Below are positions 1 through 5,355 of a DNA stretch of 13,047 nucleotides, one piece after another (positions within the stretch are counted from its first letter, which is position 1; each line of letters opens with the position of its first letter). Position numbers and translations under genes: made by a program. This stretch comes from an uncultured Spirochaetia bacterium (lineage in GTDB: Bacteria > Spirochaetota > CALGPD01), in the NCBI GenBank assembly GCA_937960625.1, contig CALGPD010000331.1:1-13047 (forward strand), read 5' to 3'. Under the pieces are notes generated by a model. The model saw only the letters and a program-made list of their open reading frames with translations. It was not told the origin of the DNA and did not search any database.

Positions 1-1
1 C

Positions 2-343
2 CGTAATAGGGCGCCGATTGAAGGGGTTATAAAATTTTACCGTTATTTCCGCGGTAAATTCAGGCCTGCAATGAAAATGGATAATCTTGAATCAAATGAA
101 CGAAATTTAATTGGAATTGAAGGCAAAAAGGGTAAGGTTGTGGTAAGCCAGATTGCCGGTTTAATAGCTCAACGCGTTGTCTTTTATAAAAATCAGGGCG
201 ATTTAGTGCGCCAAAGCGATGAGATAGGAATAATTAGATATGGCAGCGCAAATGCCATATATTTTCCAAAGGAATTTGAAATATGTGTTAAGCCCGGTGA
301 TAAAGTCAAAGCTGGAATTAATATTGTCGGGAGAATAAATTGA
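2..343 (+). CDS. psd: Phosphatidylserine decarboxylase, C-terminal part (5' end outside window)
   Basis: Decarboxylates phosphatidylserine to phosphatidylethanolamine at the inner membrane. The reading frame is open to the left edge; 113 residues are visible, so the first ATG at 71 is internal. The visible start NRAPIEG, the GKF..A segment, the NER motif and the QIAGLIA motif are those of the short archaetype-like Psd family (about 200-215 aa). The maturation site is the Gly-Ser of RYGSAN: Gly at 242-244 and Ser at 245-247. In this family the chain self-cleaves there and Ser becomes the pyruvoyl prosthetic group; that is family knowledge. The stop TGA at 341-343 overlaps the TTG start of pssA, a common psd-pssA operon order, implying coupled translation of two consecutive pathway steps. 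The N-terminal half, including any membrane-association segment, cannot be seen. Confidence 0.95.
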   Translation, partial: RNRAPIEGVIKFYRYFRGKFRPAMKMDNLESNERNLIGIEGKKGKVVVSQIAGLIAQRVVFYKNQGDLVRQSDEIGIIRYGSANAIYFPKEFEICVKPGDKVKAGINIVGRIN

Positions 344-1140
344 TTGCAAATATACTTTCTTTGTTAAACTTATTTTGTGGAATTTTTGCCATGATTTATG
401 CATTTTCCGGCGGATTTGGTATGGCTGCAGGGGCAATTATGTTGGCTATGGTTTTAGATTTATTCGACGGCCGTGTTGCACGCATGATTAAAAAAACCAA
501 CCCCCTTGGCCAGTATCTGGATACTTTTGCAGACATGACCACTTTTTGTATTGCACCCGGGATTTTATTTTATTCAATAATCTGGGGGCCTAACGGATAT
601 GTATTTGGCGCAAATTCAGAATATGAATTTTTAAAAAATATTTTCATTTTTAAATATAAAATAATTGGAGCTTTAGCCGCTTTTGCATTTCCTTTTGCAG
701 GTTCATTAAGGCTTGCAAAGTTCATGGATGAAAAACAACAGAACTTACCAAGACAGAATTATTTTATAGGAATGCCGAGCACTTTTGCAGGGGGCACAGC
801 AGCGCTTTTTATGGGTTTTAATTCAATGTCCAGTTTAATTGACGGTTTATTAAATAAGTATTTCCCGGCTATTTTAAATTTTAGATTACCATTAATTATA
901 ATTGTGATTATATATTTTTTGTATTCCTTTATTATGGTTTGTAATTTATATTTTTTCCGCCCAAGCCCGGGTTTATTAACTTTTTATAAGGGAATGAAAC
1001 CGGTCAAAATTATTTCTAACATACTGTTAGTGGCTGCAATTGTCTTGTTTACAAAATATTTCTTAGTATTAGGCGCGTTATTTTATTTATTCAGGTCTTT
1101 TGTAAACAATTTAGGCAGCGGAAAGAATTTCATTTCTTAA
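340..1140 (+). CDS. pssA: CDP-diacylglycerol--serine O-phosphatidyltransferase (phosphatidylserine synthase)
   Basis: Integral membrane enzyme (266 aa) that transfers phosphatidyl from CDP-diacylglycerol to L-serine; its product is the substrate of the upstream Psd. The CDP-alcohol phosphotransferase signature D-x2-D-G-x2-A-R-x8-G-x3-D-x3-D is intact: D40, D43, G44, A47, R48, G57, D61, D65. About six hydrophobic helices follow from the N-terminus to about residue 260, as expected for the type II family; the pairing with psd favours serine over glycerol or inositol as acceptor. The start is TTG at 340, overlapping the psd stop (TTGA), with a GGGAG purine stretch at 329-333 as ribosome-binding site. 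The N-terminus begins almost directly in the first hydrophobic helix and lacks the basic leader seen in many homologues. Confidence 0.93.
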   Translation: MIANILSLLNLFCGIFAMIYAFSGGFGMAAGAIMLAMVLDLFDGRVARMIKKTNPLGQYLDTFADMTTFCIAPGILFYSIIWGPNGYVFGANSEYEFLKNIFIFKYKIIGALAAFAFPFAGSLRLAKFMDEKQQNLPRQNYFIGMPSTFAGGTAALFMGFNSMSSLIDGLLNKYFPAILNFRLPLIIIVIIYFLYSFIMVCNLYFFRPSPGLLTFYKGMKPVKIISNILLVAAIVLFTKYFLVLGALFYLFRSFVNNLGSGKNFIS

Positions 1141-1144
1141 TTCC

Positions 1145-1175
1145 TGTGTATTATTGACACATATAATTTTTATAA
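1145..1175 (+). terminator. Possible weak terminator after pssA
   Basis: TGTGT (1145-1149) and ACACA (1157-1161) form a 5-bp inverted repeat with a 7-nt loop just after the pssA stop, followed by an AT-rich stretch with TTTTT. The stem is short and AT-leaning and the U tract is interrupted, so this is only a candidate. Confidence 0.25.
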
Positions 1176-1254
1176 ATCGAGTAAAATTTACACATCCGTA
1201 ATTTTAATTAGTATTTTTATTTTATACGCTTATCAGTTTTCTTTTTCTAACTTG

Positions 1255-1264
1255 TTACCGGTAA
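1255..1264. promoter_or_regulatory. Palindrome upstream of the sigma-54 promoter, possible enhancer-binding site
   Basis: TTACCGGTAA is a perfect 10-bp palindrome in otherwise AT-rich DNA, about 75 bp upstream of the start site predicted from the sigma-54 promoter. It lies at the right arm of a wider interrupted repeat, CGCTTA (1227-1232) and TAAGCG (1262-1267). Sigma-54 promoters need an upstream-bound AAA+ activator, so position and symmetry fit an activator operator, but I recognise no specific protein's motif here. Confidence 0.35.
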
Positions 1265-1309
1265 GCGATTTATACAGTTTTATCTGATTTATTTCATAAT
1301 GCATTTTTT

Positions 1310-1326
1310 TTGGCACATGTATTGCT
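1310..1326 (+). promoter_or_regulatory. Sigma-54 (RpoN) -24/-12 promoter
   Basis: TTGGCAC (1310-1316), five bases, then TTGCT (1322-1326). This matches the sigma-54 consensus YTGGCAC-N5-TTGCW at every core position, with the required GG-N10-GC spacing; only the two weakly conserved GR positions differ. The predicted start site is near 1337, leaving a leader of about 38 nt before the GGAGG and ATG of the phasin-like gene. A TATAAT at 1327-1332 overlaps, but the sequence 17 bp upstream of it (1304-1309) is only a T run, so a sigma-70 reading has a poor -35. Confidence 0.82.
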
Positions 1327-1362
1327 TATAATATGAGAAACAAATTAATAGTTATTCAAGAC

Positions 1363-1367
1363 GGAGG
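1363..1367 (+). promoter_or_regulatory. Ribosome-binding site fixing the start at 1375
   Basis: GGAGG lies 7 nt before ATG 1375. The upstream in-frame ATG at 1333 has no such site and would lie just upstream of the transcription start (about 1337) predicted from the sigma-54 promoter. Confidence 0.85.
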
Positions 1368-1374
1368 AAATAAC

Positions 1375-1737
1375 ATGGCAGAAGCTAAAAAGAAAGAAAA
1401 ATGGGAAGAACTTTTAGAAACTACTAGAGCAAATTATGAAGCAACAGTTAATGCATTAACTAAAATGCAGTCAGAAACTGAAAAAGTAGTATCTGCACTT
1501 TTCAAAAAAGGCAACGAACTTAAAGATGAAACTGCAAAACTAATCAAAGATTGGGTAGACGCAGGTTCAAAATTAAGAGATGATTTTCAAAAATCAGTTG
1601 AAGCTAATTTGAAAAAAAGCATGGATTTAATTCCTGATATTAAAAATATGGATTTTCCTTTCAAAAAAGAATTTGAAGATTTAACTAAGAAATTCCAGGA
1701 AAATATCCAGAAAGCATTTGCTTCTTTCAAGGCATAA
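1375..1737 (+). CDS. Phasin-like lysine-rich helical protein under sigma-54 control
   Basis: A 120-aa, highly charged, Cys-free protein predicted to be nearly all amphipathic helix: repeated Lys/Glu spacing, no membrane segment, no signal peptide, and a proline-containing break near residues 85-96 (IPDIKNMDFPF). Length, composition and the phrases ETTRANYEATVNAL and W-x-DAGSKLRDDFQKS resemble polyhydroxyalkanoate granule-associated proteins (phasins), which coat storage granules. No PHA synthase is in the window, so the role is inferred from overall resemblance only; another helical scaffold or stress protein is possible. It is monocistronic: its own sigma-54 promoter upstream and a strong terminator directly downstream. 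Sigma-54 control would link expression to a nutritional or surface signal. The start is ATG 1375, set by GGAGG at 1363-1367. Confidence 0.7.
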   Translation: MAEAKKKEKWEELLETTRANYEATVNALTKMQSETEKVVSALFKKGNELKDETAKLIKDWVDAGSKLRDDFQKSVEANLKKSMDLIPDIKNMDFPFKKEFEDLTKKFQENIQKAFASFKA

Positions 1738-1756
1738 TTAATTTTACACAAGATAT

Positions 1757-1784
1757 AAACCCCTGTAAACGCAGGGGTTTTTTT
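1757..1784 (+). terminator. Intrinsic terminator of the phasin-like gene
   Basis: AAACCCCTG (1757-1765) pairs perfectly with CAGGGGTTT (1772-1780) around a 6-nt loop, and a T run continues to 1784. This is a classic rho-independent terminator, 20 nt after the stop codon. Confidence 0.93.
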
Positions 1785-1864
1785 GTTGTTTCATAATGTA
1801 AATTTTCTGAAATCTATTGAAATGCATTTATTTAAGAATAATACTTTGTTTTTCTTACAACATC

Positions 1865-1893
1865 TTGACATTTTAAAATAAATTTTATATAAT
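1865..1893 (+). promoter_or_regulatory. Consensus sigma-70 promoter
   Basis: TTGACA (1865-1870), 17 bp, TATAAT (1888-1893): both hexamers and the spacing are perfect. The start would be near 1900, giving a leader of about 98 nt before the 60-aa ORF at 1998. That leader contains a 10-bp palindrome TAAGTACTTA at 1921-1930, which could be an operator or a short hairpin. Confidence 0.8.
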
Positions 1894-1997
1894 ATTTAAG
1901 CGCAGAACAAAAAGCGTAAATAAGTACTTAATAAACCTCACTTAAGCACACATTGGCATTAGGAAACTTTTTTGTATTTTTGATTTAGGATATTTGA

Positions 1998-2180
1998 ATG
2001 TATAATATACCAAAAGAACTTACAGGGTTATATTTAAAAGCGGTCGATATCATGAAAAAATTGGAAGCTGAGCGTACAGAATATGAAAAGAGAATTATTG
2101 AGGTTTATAAAAAATATTCATTAATTTCTGTACCGGGTTTTTTAACCCACAGTACCCAAAAAGAAGATCCGGAGAGTTAA
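1998..2180 (+). CDS. Small hypothetical protein (60 aa) upstream of fliS
   Basis: A 60-aa protein I do not recognise. Residues 8-40 are predicted to be a single charged amphipathic helix (LYLKAVDIMKKLEAERTEYE and onward), followed by a short tail with a PGF turn and an acidic end. There is no membrane segment and no cysteine. ATG 1998 follows AGGA (1987-1990) at 7 nt, and a perfect sigma-70 promoter lies about 100 nt upstream, so it is likely expressed. It is in the same direction as fliS, 245 bp upstream of it. Size and helical character would fit a small adaptor or a FliT-like partner of flagellar export, but that rests only on location and is weak. Confidence 0.55.
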   Translation: MYNIPKELTGLYLKAVDIMKKLEAERTEYEKRIIEVYKKYSLISVPGFLTHSTQKEDPES

Positions 2181-2186
2181 TTCGGG

Positions 2187-2217
2187 TAGAATTTTTTAAT
2201 ATTATTAAAAAATTCTA
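2187..2217. terminator. Long AT-rich palindrome after the 60-aa ORF
   Basis: A 15-bp arm (2187-2201) is perfectly repeated inverted at 2203-2217 around a single base. As RNA it folds into a hairpin beginning 7 nt after the stop codon, but the stem is nearly all A-U and no T run follows on the plus strand. It may be a weak terminator, an mRNA-end stabiliser or a protein-binding palindrome. Confidence 0.4.
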
Positions 2218-2288
2218 AAACTGCTAAAATTTTTAATTTCAATAGTCGATAACATTTTTAGTAGAGTTAAAACAATTTACTTTATTTC

Positions 2289-2318
2289 TTGACAAATCAA
2301 TTAGCTTTATTTTATACT
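2289..2318 (+). promoter_or_regulatory. Sigma-70-type promoter upstream of fliS
   Basis: TTGACA (2289-2294), 18 bp, TATACT (2313-2318): -35 perfect, -10 five of six. The start would be near 2325, about 100 nt before the fliS start codon. Confidence 0.6.
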
Positions 2319-2360
2319 TAGATTGATTTTGTTAAAAAAAAGAAAAATACTAAAATAAAA

Positions 2361-2388
2361 TAAAGAATTTTAGGGTTTTTGACGATAA
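2361..2388 (+). promoter_or_regulatory. Sigma-28 (FliA/SigD)-like promoter of fliS
   Basis: TAAAG (2361-2365) and GACGATAA (2381-2388) match the flagellar sigma-28 elements TAAA and GCCGATAA; the -10 matches at 7 of 8 bases, with 16 nt between TAAA and the -10. The expected start near 2395 gives a leader of about 30 nt to the fliS start. Location just ahead of a late-class flagellar gene supports it; AT-rich context raises the chance-match risk. Confidence 0.6.
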
Positions 2389-2413
2389 TTAGAAGTGATA
2401 AAATATATTTTAA

Positions 2414-2419
2414 AAGGAG
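2414..2419 (+). promoter_or_regulatory. Ribosome-binding site selecting a TTG start for fliS
   Basis: AAGGAG lies 6 nt before TTG 2426. No in-frame ATG with a comparable site occurs nearby, so the TTG is the likely start. Confidence 0.8.
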
Positions 2420-2425
2420 CACACC

Positions 2426-2842
2426 TTGCTAAAAGATGCGCATTCCCAGTATAAAGAAACTCAAGTATTAACTGCCTCTCAAGGACAACTCATAGTGATG
2501 CTTTATGATGGAGCTATTAAATTCATTAAAAATGCCTTATCTTGTATTAAAGACAGAAAAAAGTATGATCAGGTAAATGAATATCTTATCCGTGCTCAGG
2601 ATATTATTACTGAATTAATGCTTTCTTTAGACTTTGAAGCCGGCGGTGAAATGGCTGATAAGTTGTATTCTCTCTATTTATATTTTAATAAACAATTAAT
2701 CGATGGAAATATCAGAAAAGATGAAAATCCGCTAAAAGAAGTTGTAGGATACCTTGAAAGTTTAAGGTCAAGCTGGGCGCAAATTGCAAATCAAAACAAC
2801 GAAGTTAATAAAAAGCAATTGGGTGTAAATATTTCTACATAA
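2426..2842 (+). CDS. fliS: Flagellar export chaperone FliS
   Basis: Cytoplasmic chaperone (138 aa, usual length 120-140) that binds the C-terminal helix of flagellin, prevents its polymerisation and escorts it to the flagellar export apparatus. The family signature is clear: the QYKETQVLTAS opening (residues 8-18), LIVMLYDGAIKFI (22-34), then AQDIITELMLSLDFEAGGE in the middle, a LY.LYLYFN segment, and LESLRSSWAQI near the C-terminus. The four-helix layout is complete. The TTG start follows AAGGAG. Flagellin (fliC), fliD and fliT are not in the window, so fliS stands apart from its usual cluster, with its own sigma-28-like and sigma-70-like promoters. No convincing terminator separates it from the next gene 122 bp downstream. 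Confidence 0.95.
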   Translation: MLKDAHSQYKETQVLTASQGQLIVMLYDGAIKFIKNALSCIKDRKKYDQVNEYLIRAQDIITELMLSLDFEAGGEMADKLYSLYLYFNKQLIDGNIRKDENPLKEVVGYLESLRSSWAQIANQNNEVNKKQLGVNIST

Positions 2843-2964
2843 ATACAGCTTTTTAACAAAGAAAATAATTCTTTAAAAACTTGCTTTTAACACTTACAAT
2901 TATTTATTAAATTTATTCATATAAATTATTAAACAAATTTGTTTTATTATTATTGGGATAAACA

Positions 2965-3684
2965 ATGAGCGAGTTTAAATCAACTTTTACATATACAAAA
3001 CAACAGCTGAAAGATAAGATTTCACTTGGAAGGGATTTGATATATAATTTTTATAACTTTCATGATGACCTTGAAACGGAAATTGATTTAACAATAAGGG
3101 AAATCTTAAAAAAATATAACCGGCAAGATTTACAGGAAGTTGTATATTCTACCGTAAAGGAATTAGCAATAAACGGTGTTAAAGCTAATTTAAAATCCTT
3201 AATCTTCCAGGAAAAAGATATAGACCGAACAGATGCTGAAAGCATTGAGCAGGGTATTAAAGTTTTACATCAGGTACTTGCAAGCCCTGACTTAATGAAA
3301 GAATACGATGAAAAAGCGCGCGTAAAAAAATATAAAGCTTCACTAAAATTGAAACACAGCTCAAAACGCGTTATCGTTATGGTAACGAATTCCATACCGC
3401 TTAGTGATGAAGAAGAAGAAAGAATTAGGGAAAAGTTTAAAAAAGCTTTAAATTATGAATCCATTGCTGAATATTATATGGACAACCTTGACGACGCGCA
3501 GGCAGAAGGTGCAGGGCTTGGTATAACAATGGTTGTGCTTTTATTAAAATCTGTTGATATTAATCCTCATGCATTTGCTATTTATAAAAACCGCGACGGG
3601 GAAACAGTTGCTAAGATAGAAATTCCGTTATCAGATGATTATGTTTCTTCAAGAGAAATCTACGATAAGTTAACGAACAAATAA
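2965..3684 (+). CDS. Orphan GHKL (histidine-kinase-like ATPase fold) protein
   Basis: A 239-aa soluble protein with parts of the GHKL ATPase fold but no phosphoacceptor-His domain, receiver or membrane segment. An N-box-like helix (KELAINGVKAN, residues 65-75; E66, N70, N75) and a G2-like loop EGAGLGITM (181-189) are present. Between them, where a G1 box with Asp-x-Gly is expected, the sequence reads VMVTNSIPLS (139-148), so the usual adenine-contacting Asp is missing. The N-terminal 60 residues are helical. It could be an RsbW-like regulator, a degenerate kinase or a pseudo-ATPase scaffold; the sequence does not decide. It follows fliS in the same direction, and a role in motility is only inferred from that. 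ATG 2965 has a weak GGGAT site at 2955-2959. Confidence 0.75.
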   Translation: MSEFKSTFTYTKQQLKDKISLGRDLIYNFYNFHDDLETEIDLTIREILKKYNRQDLQEVVYSTVKELAINGVKANLKSLIFQEKDIDRTDAESIEQGIKVLHQVLASPDLMKEYDEKARVKKYKASLKLKHSSKRVIVMVTNSIPLSDEEEERIREKFKKALNYESIAEYYMDNLDDAQAEGAGLGITMVVLLLKSVDINPHAFAIYKNRDGETVAKIEIPLSDDYVSSREIYDKLTNK

Positions 3685-3763
3685 TCTTACTTAATAACGT
3701 GACTTTCGATTCAAATTATAAATTTATTTTTTTCTAAATATATGATTTTTAATAAATCAAAAA

Positions 3764-3924
3764 GATTGCTTCGTCACATTCGCTCCTCGTAGGTGACGTT
3801 AGCTTATTCCATTTGAGGAAAAAACACTTTTGGGCAAAGTCTCCTGCGGACGACAGCGAAGCAATCTCATTAGGCGTAGCTTTTGCAACGAGACTTCTTA
3901 GTCACTTGCGTTCCTCGCAGTGAC
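3764..3924. repeat. Structured intergenic repeat element with nested inverted repeats
   Basis: The element contains two imperfect direct copies of a hairpin unit: 3774-3798 (GTCAC ... GTGAC) and 3901-3924 (GTCACTTGCG, TTCCT, CGCAGTGAC), both with a TCCTCG core. Between them are inverted repeats AGATTGCTTCG (3764-3774) with CGAAGCAATCT (3857-3867), and AAGTCTC (3837-3843) with GAGACTT (3890-3896). From general knowledge, words such as GATTGCTTCGTC and TCCTCGC-GTGAC occur in dispersed palindromic intergenic repeats of many bacteria, so this is probably one copy, or a pair of decayed copies, of such a family. No target-site duplication was identified. Confidence 0.75.
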
Positions 3925-3999
3925 ATAAAACTTTGAAAAATTGCGATAATTTTTTAAAATTTAATTTCACGCTAATAAATAAACCATAAAATAAAATGA

Positions 4000-4028
4000 T
4001 AGACATGTTGTTTTTTCCAGTGTATAAT
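4000..4028 (+). promoter_or_regulatory. Sigma-70 promoter giving a probably leaderless CHAT transcript
   Basis: TAGACA (4000-4005), 17 bp, TATAAT (4023-4028). A start 6-8 nt beyond the -10 falls at 4034-4036, that is, on or beside the ATG at 4036. No Shine-Dalgarno-like sequence lies between the -10 and this ATG. Confidence 0.7.
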
Positions 4029-4035
4029 CCTGCAA

Positions 4036-5355
4036 ATGATATACGTTGTTGATACAGACACACAGGGTTTTAAATCAAGCATTAAAAATAATATGATATT
4101 GATACCTGGGAGTAGAATTAATGATAGAGATATATCCGGAGTAGAAATATCTGATAAGTTTTATTTTTATATTGATAACGAGAAAATATTAATAGGGCCT
4201 TATATTATAACTTCCCGTTGCTGTAAAATTGAGAACAATACCGGTTTTTTAACCATTCCGCGAAAACATGAAGATAATAATCATGGAATAATATACGGAT
4301 TTTTTTTTGAACCTTGTGACAATGTGAATCATAAAAAAGTTATTTCCTATCCGGGATTTAAATTTGAGAACGATTTTTTTCTTATGGAAATTGATAATGA
4401 GAATATAAAGGTAAAATTAAGCTCAAGTGAAAATAATTATAGCATAGTTATTATTAATGAAAGCAAATTTTTATTCGATTTCACAATAGTGAACGGGACT
4501 GAATTCTATTCGGTTAAGAATGTTGATTTATCACAAAGCTGGTTTAAGGATATTATTACTTTAAAAAAAGATATTGAAAAACTCGTTGCTCAAAAAAACA
4601 GGCGCGAGACCCTGAAAAACGTGTATGAAATGACAGAGATAATTTTTTCTTTTTTAATAAAACCATATTCAGATTTTTGGGCTAACCTGAAACCTCATTG
4701 CATATTTTATCTTTCAGGAAGAGCGAATTTTATCCCTTTTAACTGGTTGAATGTTATTAATAACCAGGGCTTTAACAGCATCACTTTCCGTTATGAAAAT
4801 CAAACTATGACAAACAATAAAAAACATATTTTAAGAAACGCTATAATAATTTCTGACCCAAGTGGAAGCATTAAATCCGCCGCTTTCGAAGCTAAAAGCA
4901 TATGTGATTGTCTTGAGAAAAACGGGATTAAAACTTCTATAATATCGGATGAATTGACTTTCATGAAAATCAAATCACTTTTTGAAAACAATGATTTGAT
5001 CCATTTTATCGGTCATGGTGAAAAAGGCTGGAAATTAAATAAAAAATCGCGGCATTTATCATATAAAAATTTACCCGGTTTTATTTCTGCACCTTTACTC
5101 GTTGTCTCTAATTCATGTTTGACCGGCCTTGATAATGGAAAAGACACACTAGTCAAAGGGTTTATAGAAAAGGGAGTAGGTTATGTTATTGCAAGCGACA
5201 TGAATATCCCTGATGTATCATTTTCAAATTTTTTCAACTCATTATATTCAGAGATAATTCTCTCTAAACAAATCAAAGAATCATTTTTTAAAAAGATTAT
5301 CGAAAATCAAAAAAACAACAACATGGAGTGGATATTTTATAAGTTATATGAATAA
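4036..5355 (+). CDS. CHAT-domain (caspase-like) protease with an unknown N-terminal domain
   Basis: A 439-aa soluble protein. The C-terminal half (about 220-439) is a CHAT domain, a clan CD caspase/separase-like cysteine peptidase: FIPFNWL (232-238), an ISDP segment (272-275), the catalytic His in IHFIGHG (H327) and the catalytic Cys in VVSNSCLTG (C361), followed by the GVGYVIAS strand. Both dyad residues are present, so it is predicted active. Residues 1-165 are beta-rich, unfamiliar, and lack the TPR repeats that often accompany CHAT; 165-215 are helical. There is no signal peptide, so it likely acts in the cytoplasm. Substrate is unknown. The ATG lacks a Shine-Dalgarno and sits at the predicted transcription start. 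The gene overlaps the next GT9 gene by 8 bp. CHAT proteins often serve in programmed death, defence or regulated cleavage, but nothing here shows which. Confidence 0.85.
   Translation: MIYVVDTDTQGFKSSIKNNMILIPGSRINDRDISGVEISDKFYFYIDNEKILIGPYIITSRCCKIENNTGFLTIPRKHEDNNHGIIYGFFFEPCDNVNHKKVISYPGFKFENDFFLMEIDNENIKVKLSSSENNYSIVIINESKFLFDFTIVNGTEFYSVKNVDLSQSWFKDIITLKKDIEKLVAQKNRRETLKNVYEMTEIIFSFLIKPYSDFWANLKPHCIFYLSGRANFIPFNWLNVINNQGFNSITFRYENQTMTNNKKHILRNAIIISDPSGSIKSAAFEAKSICDCLEKNGIKTSIISDELTFMKIKSLFENNDLIHFIGHGEKGWKLNKKSRHLSYKNLPGFISAPLLVVSNSCLTGLDNGKDTLVKGFIEKGVGYVIASDMNIPDVSFSNFFNSLYSEIILSKQIKESFFKKIIENQKNNNMEWIFYKLYE

Larger units (their letters stand above)
3685..4035. other. 350-bp gene-free stretch: weak hairpin, repeat element, leaderless promoter
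   Basis: No ORF is supported here. It holds, in order, a weak AT hairpin with a T run (3713-3734: AAATT, ATAA loop, AATTT, then ATTTTTTT), a possible terminator of the GHKL gene; a structured repeat element (3764-3924) that is visibly more GC-rich than its flanks; and the promoter of the CHAT gene (4000-4028). The remaining bases are A/T-rich and unremarkable. Confidence 0.7.

Noticed and set aside
71..73. ATG 71 as the start of a 90-aa protein
   Set aside because: The upstream in-frame residues NRAPIEG and GKFRPA are Psd family sequence; the ATG is internal to psd.
1333..1374. N-terminal extension of the phasin-like ORF to ATG 1333
   Set aside because: It lies just upstream of the start site (about 1337) predicted from the sigma-54 promoter and lacks a ribosome-binding site; GGAGG favours ATG 1375.
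2865..2880. Hairpin AAAGAA/TTCTTT after fliS as a terminator
   Set aside because: Six weak pairs and no following T tract; readthrough into the GHKL gene remains possible.
3764..3924. CRISPR array or tRNA-like element
   Set aside because: Only two imperfect repeat copies at irregular distance, no regular spacers, and no cloverleaf with an anticodon arm or CCA end could be drawn.
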